A stretch of 5,579 nucleotides of DNA from Desulfobacca acetoxidans (lineage in GTDB: Bacteria > Desulfobacterota > Desulfobaccia > Desulfobaccales > 0-14-0-80-60-11): NCBI GenBank assembly GCA_022736495.1, contig DZCR01000199.1:1-5579 (forward strand), given 5' to 3'. Shown piece after piece: positions 1 to 5,579 of this stretch (its first letter is position 1; every line of letters begins with the position of its first letter). Position numbers and translations under genes: made by a program. Under the pieces are notes generated by a model. It saw only the letters and a program-made list of their open reading frames with translations. It was not told where the DNA came from and did no database searches.

Positions 1-2
1 TT

Positions 3-518
3 TTAAATTATGCCAAAACCACCCGGCTGAATTTCCAACTGGAAAACCCCAACACACCGGCCAGGGAAATTGTTCAACTTATGGGCCATAAGGCAAAAGA
101 AAAGAAAATCCTTTTTAAATTTCTCCCCTCCCCTGACAAAAAACTCGCCTTGATGGATTCCGACGCCATCCACAATTGCCTGCTGAATCTGGTCGCCAAT
201 GCCTTTGACGCCTTTGATGAATCTTTGGACCCAGAGGGCCAAAAGCAGGATGGGCAAAGACAGGTGACGCTTAGCATCACGGCTCAGGAAAAAGAAATCG
301 TCTACCAGGTAAAAGACACCGGCGCCGGGATGAGTGAGTCGGTAGAGGCCTCCTTGTTTAAGGAATTTATTACCACCAAGGGTATGAACGGAACCGGATT
401 CGGCCTCATGACCACGAAAAAAATCATAGAGGAACACCATGGAAACATCAGCTTTCGCACCGAACCCGGAAAAGGATCTGAATTTATCATCCGGATTCCT
501 TTAAGAACAAAGGCGTGA
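3..518 (+). CDS. Sensor histidine kinase, C-terminal fragment (gene truncated by the left window edge)
   Basis: This is the C-terminal 171 residues of a histidine kinase, which autophosphorylates on a His (outside the window) and passes the phosphate to a receiver Asp. The frame is open from base 3, so the Met at base 81 is internal and not the start. The fragment begins at the end of the dimerisation helix pair (LNYAK). The HATPase_c domain follows: the N-box (LLNLVANAFDA, key Asn at fragment residue 66), G1 box DTGAG (105-109), an F-box-like LFKEFITTKG, and G2 box GTGFGL (130-135), ending with the usual strand FIIRIPL. All ATP-binding boxes are intact, so the catalytic domain should be active. 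Sensor domains, membrane segments and the phospho-His cannot be assessed. The TGA stop lies 13 nt before the next gene, so the two are probably cotranscribed. The kinase identity is secure; the signal is unknown. Confidence 0.93.
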   Translation, partial: LNYAKTTRLNFQLENPNTPAREIVQLMGHKAKEKKILFKFLPSPDKKLALMDSDAIHNCLLNLVANAFDAFDESLDPEGQKQDGQRQVTLSITAQEKEIVYQVKDTGAGMSESVEASLFKEFITTKGMNGTGFGLMTTKKIIEEHHGNISFRTEPGKGSEFIIRIPLRTKA

Positions 519-524
519 AAGGAG
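518..524 (+). promoter_or_regulatory. Shine-Dalgarno site for the 178-residue unknown protein
   Basis: AAAGGAG lies 7 nt before the ATG at 532. It overlaps the last base of the upstream kinase stop codon, which supports coupled translation and this start choice. Confidence 0.75.
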
Positions 525-531
525 ACCGGCC

Positions 532-1068
532 ATGGACAAAATTTACATTGATTCATACGGAAACCTCCTGAAAAAGGGTGTAAAACAGACCGGGCCGGTG
601 CTGAAACTGCTGGGAAATCCCATTGAACTGGATAAGGCCTTTACCTTGAGATCTTTTTTGCTGATGATCCGCCGTTATCCTGAACTGAAAAACCTCAGCG
701 AAATCCTTGAGTCTCTGCTTGAAATTATTTCAAAGAATGATAGTGTAGGAAATAAAAGCAGTGACATCGAATCCCTGGTGTTTTACAAAACCATTGAAAT
801 CCGGGGATTCCCCGGAAAGCCGGAACTAACGGTGTATAACAGCTTGAAAGGAGTCACCCGCAATAAAACCGGAGACTTAAAATTTTTTCAGCCTGAAGCT
901 TTGCTGGACCACACATTAACCCTGGGAAAACTGAAACATATTGTTTTTGGGGATAAGGAGGACATTTTCGAGTATGAGACGGTTTACACGCTGTTTGAGC
1001 TTGTGGAAGGGGTTGCCTGGGAATTGTCTTTTAATTTTAACCCGTTACAATGTTCCATAAGGAGGTAA
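532..1068 (+). CDS. Conserved-looking protein of unknown function, 178 aa
   Basis: I do not recognise this protein as a member of a named family. It has no signal peptide, no transmembrane segment and no Cys cluster (its only Cys is residue 174), so it should be a soluble cytoplasmic protein. Residues about 34-68 look helical (LRSFLLMIRRYPELKNLSEILESLLEII), followed by a polar linker (69-78). The second half (80-170) looks alpha/beta, with strand-like stretches such as FYKTIEIRGFPG, ELTVYNSL and HIVFGD, and a C-terminal LFELVEGVAWELSFNF. The start at 532 has a good ribosome binding site. The stop TAA overlaps the Shine-Dalgarno of the Usp gene, so translation of the two is probably coupled. 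Its place between a histidine kinase and a stress protein suggests a role in the same signalling pathway, but that is inference from context only. Coding status is well supported by spacing and the ribosome binding site. Confidence 0.85.
   Translation: MDKIYIDSYGNLLKKGVKQTGPVLKLLGNPIELDKAFTLRSFLLMIRRYPELKNLSEILESLLEIISKNDSVGNKSSDIESLVFYKTIEIRGFPGKPELTVYNSLKGVTRNKTGDLKFFQPEALLDHTLTLGKLKHIVFGDKEDIFEYETVYTLFELVEGVAWELSFNFNPLQCSIRR
1059..1066 (+). promoter_or_regulatory. Strong Shine-Dalgarno that fixes the Usp start at 1071
   Basis: AAGGAGGT is a near-perfect anti-Shine-Dalgarno match whose GGAGG core ends 5 nt before the ATG at 1071. It lies inside the longer reading frame that could begin at 1050, so the 1050 ATG is not the likely start. 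The upstream gene's TAA (1066-1068) shares its last base. Confidence 0.88.
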
Positions 1069-1070
1069 CT

Positions 1071-1985
1071 ATGTTTAAAAAAATACTTTTTGCCACAACC
1101 GCTTCTCCTGCCTGTGATGCGGCTGCGAAAATCGCCTTTGAGCTGGCTGAAAAATATAAATCCGAACTGATTCTTTATCATGTGTTTGGCGTCCCTTCCC
1201 ATGGGGGCAGTTTTTCCGTCAGGGACTATGTCACCGGTGAAGAAGATAATCTGGGTCCCGAATATATCGAATTTGTCAAAGATGAGATGAAAACCACCTA
1301 TGAGACCCTGATTCAGAAATATGGCGCTCCCAGGGTTGAGGCCCTGGCCGGAATACCGTCCACTGAGATCCTGAGATTCGCCCGAAAAGAAGGTGTGGAT
1401 CTCATCATCATGGGAGCCCATACCCGGCAGGATGAAACCGGGTCCGCCAGGTTCCGGGGGATCGTGGGCACCACCATGCAGAAGGTTGCCCAGAAAGCCC
1501 GGTGTCCTCTTCTCATCATCAGCAGGCCCTGTGAAACCTGTTTCTGGTATTTCAATAAAATCATTTTTGGGACCGATTTTTCAAAGGCCTCCATGGCCGC
1601 TTTTCAATTCGCCTATAAGATGGCCGCATTTATCGGGTGCAAGCTTTATATTTTCCATGCCCTGGATATGGGAACCTCCCAGGCCGGGGTATCACCTGGG
1701 CAAAAATCCATTGAGGACCGCATCAAAGAGGCCAAGGCAAACATTGAAACCGAATATGTATCCCGGATGAAGGATTTTGACAATTATGAAATCACCATCT
1801 GGGAAGGCACCCCCTATGTCGAACTCCTGAAATTTGCCCGGGAGACCAGCGGCGACCTCATCGTCATGGCCCATCATACAAAGGACGTGGACCCTGACGA
1901 AGCCCTCCTGGGATCCACCGTTGAACAGGTGGTCCTCAGATCGGCCTGCCCTGTGGCCAGTGTGAACCGGGACGATAAATTATAG
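1071..1985 (+). CDS. Universal stress protein with two tandem UspA domains, 304 aa
   Basis: This is a soluble Usp-family protein with two fused domains. Such proteins are known to bind ATP or act as stress and energy-state signalling proteins. Domain 1 spans about residues 1-151 (start MFKKILFATTASP; nucleotide loop DLIIMGAHT at 110-118, then VGTT at 132-135; end CPLLIIS). Domain 2 spans about 161-299 (start KIIFGTDFSKAS; loop DLIVMAHHT at 262-270, then LGST at 280-283; end CPVASVNR). The usual ATP motif G-2x-G-9x-G(S/T) is imperfect in both halves. Domain 1 keeps Gly115 but lacks the early Asp (Thr10 instead). Domain 2 keeps Asp169 but has Ala267 at the loop Gly. The linker carries a CxxC (Cys154, Cys157). 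About 300 aa is normal for tandem Usps. The start at 1071 is set by a strong ribosome binding site. It sits inside the signalling operon, with the receiver gene 7 nt downstream. Confidence 0.94.
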   Translation: MFKKILFATTASPACDAAAKIAFELAEKYKSELILYHVFGVPSHGGSFSVRDYVTGEEDNLGPEYIEFVKDEMKTTYETLIQKYGAPRVEALAGIPSTEILRFARKEGVDLIIMGAHTRQDETGSARFRGIVGTTMQKVAQKARCPLLIISRPCETCFWYFNKIIFGTDFSKASMAAFQFAYKMAAFIGCKLYIFHALDMGTSQAGVSPGQKSIEDRIKEAKANIETEYVSRMKDFDNYEITIWEGTPYVELLKFARETSGDLIVMAHHTKDVDPDEALLGSTVEQVVLRSACPVASVNRDDKL

Positions 1986-1992
1986 GCCCCCC

Positions 1993-2439
1993 ATGCCCAT
2001 GACCCAGGGAAAAGAATTGCCAAAGGTTCTGATCCTTGAAGATGAGATGCAGATGCGGTTTTATCTCATGACCCTGGTCAAATCCCTGGGGTTTGAGCCC
2101 ATCTTAGCCAAGGACGGCTTGGAAGGGCTTGATATCCTCAGCCATACCAGGCCCTCGGCCCTTATCCTGGACATCATGATGCCCAGAAAAGGCGGGTGCC
2201 TGGTTTACCAGGAAATCACCGCCTGCCCAAAATATAAGGATCTTCCCATTATCTTTTTTTCAGGGGTGGATCGGAACGCCTTTTTTCATTATATCAAAAT
2301 GCTGAATGTGACTCTTGAACACCCTGTGCCTGAGCCTGAAATTTATGTTGCAAAAGACGCTGATCCCGAATATCTTAAAACGGTCATAAGAACCTGTGTG
2401 GAAAAAAATAATCCGGAACCGGATCATTGGATTCATTAA
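1993..2439 (+). CDS. Stand-alone response-regulator receiver domain protein, 148 aa
   Basis: This is a single CheY-like receiver domain with no output domain. Visible residues are the acidic pair Glu16-Asp17 in VLILEDE, the phospho-acceptor Asp60 in LILDIMMP, the switch hydroxyl Ser90 in IIFFSG, and the conserved Lys121. Two features are odd. The usual Lys-Pro is Lys-Asp (VAKDADPEYL), and the Asp60-to-Lys121 spacing is about nine residues longer than in CheY-type receivers, because of an extra stretch (about 93-116) between strands 4 and 5. Without an output domain it probably relays phosphate or acts by protein contact, with the linked kinases as obvious partners (inference). The start could be the ATG at 1993 or at 1999. 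Neither has a clear Shine-Dalgarno, and translation may depend on coupling to the Usp gene that ends 7 nt upstream. Confidence 0.9.
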   Translation: MPMTQGKELPKVLILEDEMQMRFYLMTLVKSLGFEPILAKDGLEGLDILSHTRPSALILDIMMPRKGGCLVYQEITACPKYKDLPIIFFSGVDRNAFFHYIKMLNVTLEHPVPEPEIYVAKDADPEYLKTVIRTCVEKNNPEPDHWIH

Positions 2440-2455
2440 ATGGGGATAACACCGT

Positions 2456-3928
2456 ATGACAGCCAAAATTCTGCTGGCCGATGATGAGGAAGGCATCCGG
2501 AAGGTCCTATCCATCTATCTCAAGGATGCGGGATATGAGGTCATTACGGCGGAAGACGGTAAAAAAGCGGCCCTCCTGACCGACACCGCCTCACCCGACA
2601 TTGTCCTCACCGATATCCGCATGCCGGGAATGGACGGACTCTCCCTTTTAAAACACATCAAAACCCACCGCCCGGACACAGAAGTCATCATGATCACGGG
2701 TCATGGGGACTATAAGCTGGCCATTGAAAGCCTGAAGCTGGATGCCGTTGATTTTATCCCTAAACCCATTGACAACGACGTCCTGGATATTGCCCTGAAA
2801 CGGGCCAATGACCGGATTGAAAACCGGAAAAAAATACAGTCCTATACACGGGACCTTGAGTCCCTTGTCAAGGAAAAAACCCGGAAACTCACGGAATCCG
2901 AGAAACGGTATGTCCAGTTGTTCAATGAAGCACCCTGCTATATCACGGTCCAAGACAGGGATCTGAACATCATTGAAACCAACCGCATATTCCGGGAACA
3001 TTTCCATTTTCCGGACAAAAAAAATTTCTGCTACAAGATTTATAAGGGAAGGGATGATGCCTGCCCCGACTGCCCGGTACTCAAAACCTTCAAAGACGGC
3101 AAATCCCATACGGCCGAATTTGAGGTCATCTTAAAAGACGGCGGCATAAAAGACATTTATGTCCAGACCTCGGCCATTACCGATGATTCAGGGGAAATCA
3201 CCCATGTCATGGAAATGTCCACCGATGTGACCCTGATCCATGAACTCCAGGACCACCTGACCGCCCTCGGGCTTCATATCGGTGCGGTGTCCCACGGATT
3301 GAAACAGGTCCTGACGGGCCTGGACGGCGGCTCCTACCTCATTGATTCAGGCCTTGACAAGGGGAATACCGCACTCATCAAAGAAGGCTGGGCCATTGTC
3401 CGGGAAAAGATGTCCAAAACCCGCCAAATGGTTCTGGATATCCTCTATCATACCAAAAAAAGGGAGCCAGACCGGTCCATGGTTTTTCTCAAGGACCTGG
3501 TCAACGAAATTGTCTCCATCATCAAACCCAAGGCCGACAAAGAAAAGGTCCAACTGGACATTGACTGTCCCGAGGAGGCCGTCAGCCTTTATATTGATAA
3601 AACCGCCATTTTCTCCGCCTTTATGAGTATTCTTGAAAATGCCGTGGAGGCCTGCGCCACCGGAAAAAATAAAGGGGGCCTGATCCGGTTTACTGCCCGA
3701 ATCAAGGCCCCCAACCTCATTTTTTCCATCCAGGACAACGGCAAGGGAATCGAGGACGGCAAAAAGGACAAACTCTTTGATCTCTTCTATTCCGACAAGG
3801 GAAACAAGGGAACAGGCCTTGGGCTTTTCATCGCCTCAAGATCCATCAAACAGCACGGCGGAACCATCTCTGTCCAATCCAAAGTGAACCAATACACCGA
3901 ATTCACCATTACCCTTCCCCTGGGCTGA
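2456..3928 (+). CDS. Hybrid signalling protein: receiver - PAS - histidine kinase, 490 aa
   Basis: This is a cytoplasmic two-component protein with no membrane segment. Residues 1-120 form a receiver: acidic Asp9-Asp10, phospho-Asp53 (LTDIRMPGMDG), Thr81, Lys103-Pro104. Residues about 107-150 are a charged helical, coiled-coil-like linker. Residues about 150-260 are a PAS domain with a Cys cluster (Cys192, Cys203, Cys206 in ACPDCPV). The DHp helix has a non-standard H-box with likely phospho-His280 in VSHGLKQVLTGLDGG. The HATPase domain shows the N-box Asn395 (ILENAVEA), G1 DNGKGI (427-432) and G2 GTGLGLFIA (452-460). The receiver at the N terminus suggests input from another kinase, and the PAS domain a cytoplasmic, possibly redox, signal; both are inference. 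It follows the receiver gene by 16 nt, with a weak GGGGA before the ATG, and is the last gene of the operon. Domain calls are secure; the signal is unknown. Confidence 0.95.
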   Translation: MTAKILLADDEEGIRKVLSIYLKDAGYEVITAEDGKKAALLTDTASPDIVLTDIRMPGMDGLSLLKHIKTHRPDTEVIMITGHGDYKLAIESLKLDAVDFIPKPIDNDVLDIALKRANDRIENRKKIQSYTRDLESLVKEKTRKLTESEKRYVQLFNEAPCYITVQDRDLNIIETNRIFREHFHFPDKKNFCYKIYKGRDDACPDCPVLKTFKDGKSHTAEFEVILKDGGIKDIYVQTSAITDDSGEITHVMEMSTDVTLIHELQDHLTALGLHIGAVSHGLKQVLTGLDGGSYLIDSGLDKGNTALIKEGWAIVREKMSKTRQMVLDILYHTKKREPDRSMVFLKDLVNEIVSIIKPKADKEKVQLDIDCPEEAVSLYIDKTAIFSAFMSILENAVEACATGKNKGGLIRFTARIKAPNLIFSIQDNGKGIEDGKKDKLFDLFYSDKGNKGTGLGLFIASRSIKQHGGTISVQSKVNQYTEFTITLPLG

Positions 3929-3954
3929 TCAGGCCCTCCCCCTCCTTTATGCGG

Positions 3955-5280
3955 CTACTTGCCGAAATAGGCATTGGGCAGCCAGAGCGCAATCTCCGGA
4001 AACATCATGACCAGAACCAGTCCAAACACCATGACAAAGACAAAGGGCACAATGGACCGGTAAATATCCCCCAGGGTAACATCCGGAGGGGCCATGGCCT
4101 TCATCAGGAACAAATTATATCCGAAGGGAGGGGTAATATAGGCAATCTGGCAGGTAATGGTATAGAGAACCCCGTACCAGACCGGATCAAACCCCAGGCT
4201 CATGATCAGCGGGATATAAAGCGGGGCCACAATGATGAGCATGGCCGTATCATCTAAAAACATCCCCATGATGATATAGGAGATCTGCATCATGATCAGC
4301 ACACCCCACGGGCTCAGATGCCACTGATCAAGGAACAGCGCCTTGATGGCATGCACGGCCCCAAGACCGTCAAACACGGCCCCGAAACACAGGGCCGCCA
4401 GGATCACCCACATGAACATGCAACTGACACTCAGGGTATTGCGCAGGGTGTCCTGCATGACCTTTTTGGTTAGCCGTCGTTTGAAAACCGCTGCCAGGGT
4501 GGTAGCCGCAGCCCCGGCGGCCGAGCATTCGACCAGGCTGGTGACGCCCATGAGAAAAAGTCCGGTCATGGAAACGATGATGACCACGGGAATGATCCCG
4601 GCCCGGAGCAGGACAAACCTTTCCTTCCAGGTGATCTGTTGCCGTTCTTCCAGGGTCAAAGCCGGTCCGAGGGCCGGGTTCAGTTTGCACCGGATGAGAA
4701 TATAGAGGATAAACAGGGCAGCCAGCAAAAGACCAGGGAAAACTCCGGCCATCCATAAGCGGCCCACATTCTGCCGGGCGATCATGCCGTAGAGGACCAG
4801 GACCACACTGGGCGGGACCAGGATGCCCAGGGAACTGCCGGCCTGGATCACCCCGCTCACCATGATCTTGTCATATTTGCGCTTCATCATTTCCGGCATG
4901 GCAATGGTGGCGCCGATGGCCATGCCGGCCACACTCAACCCGTTCATGGCGGATATGGCCACCATGAGGCCGATGGTTCCCACGGCCAGGCCGCCGTTAA
5001 TCGGGCCCGTCCAGACGTGGAACATGCGATAGAGGTCGCTGGCGATGCCGGATTCAGAGAACATATACCCCATATAAATGAACAGAGGCAGGGTCAGAAG
5101 GGGATACCAGTTCAGCAGGATGAAACTGGCGTTGAACGGCATTTCCACCCCCCCGTTCCCCCAGAGGAGAAGGGAGAAAAAGGCTGCCACGCCGCCGATG
5201 GCCGCAAAAACACGCTGCCCGGTAAGGAGCATGAGGCCCATGGAAGAAAAGATTAAAACAGCGATCAATCCGTGACTCAT
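3955..5280 (-). CDS. dctM: TRAP transporter large permease (DctM family), 441 aa
   Basis: This is the main membrane subunit of a tripartite ATP-independent periplasmic transporter, which moves an organic acid delivered by a periplasmic binding protein using a sodium gradient. It is hydrophobic throughout, with about a dozen membrane segments. Family signatures are the first-half loop AGSSLGILVPPS (147-158), FLDDTAM (341-347), and the second-half TPPFGYNLF (383-391) followed by DIYRSIVPF. The GFDPVWYGVL (363-372), GPALTLEER and ALWLP segments resemble the mannitol/chloroaromatic-type branch (COG4664-like). The substrate cannot be inferred. One variation stands out: the usual TPTEA-type motif of the middle segment reads SLVEC (248-252). 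Length is normal for the family. The ATG follows an AGGGGGG ribosome binding site and abuts the dctQ stop. The gene is last in its unit and converges on the hybrid kinase. Confidence 0.95.
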   Translation of the reverse strand: MSHGLIAVLIFSSMGLMLLTGQRVFAAIGGVAAFFSLLLWGNGGVEMPFNASFILLNWYPLLTLPLFIYMGYMFSESGIASDLYRMFHVWTGPINGGLAVGTIGLMVAISAMNGLSVAGMAIGATIAMPEMMKRKYDKIMVSGVIQAGSSLGILVPPSVVLVLYGMIARQNVGRLWMAGVFPGLLLAALFILYILIRCKLNPALGPALTLEERQQITWKERFVLLRAGIIPVVIIVSMTGLFLMGVTSLVECSAAGAAATTLAAVFKRRLTKKVMQDTLRNTLSVSCMFMWVILAALCFGAVFDGLGAVHAIKALFLDQWHLSPWGVLIMMQISYIIMGMFLDDTAMLIIVAPLYIPLIMSLGFDPVWYGVLYTITCQIAYITPPFGYNLFLMKAMAPPDVTLGDIYRSIVPFVFVMVFGLVLVMMFPEIALWLPNAYFGK

Positions 5281-5579
5281 TTATTTTTCCCCCCTGGCTT
5301 TGGATAAATCCTTGAACCATTCTGCAATACACTGCAAGAGCATCAGCAAAATCCCGATGGTCATAATGACCTTGATGGGAACCAGGGGCGGGCCCCAGGG
5401 AGTATAGCTCTTCTGTTTGTATTCAATGGCATATTGAAGGCTGGAGATGGAACCGATCAAAAGGACCACCATGTAAAAAATCAGGATGGGCCCGGTGATA
5501 AGATCGGCTATGGCCTTTCTCTGCTTGGACCATCGTCCGTAGAGCAGGTCCATCCGGACATGGCCGTCGATGATCATGG
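5281..5579 (-). CDS. dctQ: TRAP transporter small permease (DctQ family), C-terminal half, truncated by the right window edge
   Basis: These are the last 98 complete codons of a DctQ subunit, the four-helix partner of DctM. The first visible Met (base 5577) is probably internal. It runs straight into DGHVRMDLLYGRWS, a stretch that lies in the middle of DctQ proteins, and whole proteins of this family are usually about 160-190 residues. The first two membrane helices are therefore expected beyond the edge. Two helices are visible: about fragment residues 27-50 (ITGPILIFYMVVLLIG...) and 67-88 (VPIKVIMTIGILLMLLQ...). The segment SYTPWGPPLVPIK before the last helix fits the mannitol/chloroaromatic-type small permeases (COG4665-like). 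The TAA stop is followed immediately by the dctM ATG, in the same frame. The binding protein gene dctP is not visible and may lie further right. Confidence 0.9.
   Translation of the reverse strand, partial: MIIDGHVRMDLLYGRWSKQRKAIADLITGPILIFYMVVLLIGSISSLQYAIEYKQKSYTPWGPPLVPIKVIMTIGILLMLLQCIAEWFKDLSKARGEK
5289..5295 (-). promoter_or_regulatory. Shine-Dalgarno for dctM inside the end of dctQ
   Basis: Read on the minus strand, AGGGGGG lies 8 nt before the dctM ATG and inside the last codons of dctQ. Together with the TAA-ATG junction this indicates tightly coupled translation of the two permease subunits. Confidence 0.7.

Noticed and set aside
81..83. ATG at 81 as the start of the first kinase
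   Set aside because: The frame is open to the left edge and encodes the end of a DHp helix (LNYAK). Starting at 81 would leave a kinase domain without its dimerisation helices.
3..440. Long minus-strand open frame opposite the first kinase
   Set aside because: It is antisense to a clear HATPase domain, has no recognisable protein features, and is explained by codon bias of the real gene.
1050..1070. Longer Usp start at the ATG at 1050
   Set aside because: The strong AAGGAGGT at 1059-1066 is inside this extension and is correctly placed for the ATG at 1071. The extra seven residues precede the normal Usp first strand.
984..1421. Minus-strand open frame opposite the unknown protein and the Usp
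   Set aside because: It crosses the junction of two well-supported plus-strand genes and has no recognisable domain. It is a shadow frame.
3922..3936. Possible terminator hairpin (GGGC ... GCCC around TGATCA)
   Set aside because: The stem is only four pairs, no T-tract follows on either strand, and it overlaps the kinase stop codon. It is too weak to annotate.
4343..4756. Open frames on both strands within dctM (plus 4343-4705, minus 4370-4756)
   Set aside because: The translations are Arg/Pro-rich with no domain, and they overlap the fully supported DctM frame.
1..5579. CRISPR array, mobile element, tRNA or defence system
   Set aside because: No direct-repeat arrays, inverted-repeat ends, transposase, tRNA-like fold or nuclease/toxin signature was seen. 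Nearly every base is accounted for by signalling and transport genes.

Overview
The window shows a bacterial chromosome segment with two converging transcription units. The plus-strand unit (left edge to about 3928) is a tight run of signalling genes. In order they are the C-terminal part of a sensor histidine kinase, an unrecognised 178-residue protein, a tandem-domain universal stress protein (Usp), a stand-alone response-regulator receiver, and a cytoplasmic receiver-PAS-histidine kinase hybrid. The minus-strand unit (5579 down to 3955) holds the C-terminal half of a TRAP transporter small permease (DctQ) and a complete large permease (DctM).

Likely source: an anaerobic, probably sulfate-reducing member of the Desulfobacterota (Desulfobacterales-like). 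This is inference. It rests on the style of the signalling proteins (HGLKQ-type H-box kinase, PAS domain with a Cys-x10-Cys-x2-Cys cluster, tandem Usp with an HT-type nucleotide loop), on their pairing with a TRAP system, and on roughly balanced base composition. No marker gene (rRNA, dsr, apr) is present to confirm it.

Layout: kinase fragment (3-518), unknown protein (532-1068), Usp (1071-1985), receiver (1993-2439), hybrid kinase (2456-3928). The gaps are 13, 2, 7 and 16 nt, so the five genes almost certainly form one operon whose promoter lies left of the window. A 26-nt gap with no convincing terminator separates the hybrid kinase stop from the dctM stop. dctM (3955-5280) directly abuts dctQ (5281 to right edge) as TAA-ATG. 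The periplasmic binding protein dctP is not in the window and would be expected beyond the right edge.

How the genes may work together: the plus-strand cluster has two ATPase modules of histidine kinases and two receivers, but no DNA-binding or enzymatic output domain. It therefore looks like a phosphorelay that acts by protein contact or through an unlinked regulator, with the Usp and the unknown protein as candidate partners. The TRAP permeases resemble the mannitol/chloroaromatic-type family (COG4664/4665-like) and would import an organic anion using a sodium gradient; the substrate cannot be told from the sequence. Nothing links the two units functionally except proximity. I saw no RNA genes, mobile elements, CRISPR arrays or notable repeats, and no stretch longer than 300 bases lacks a gene.
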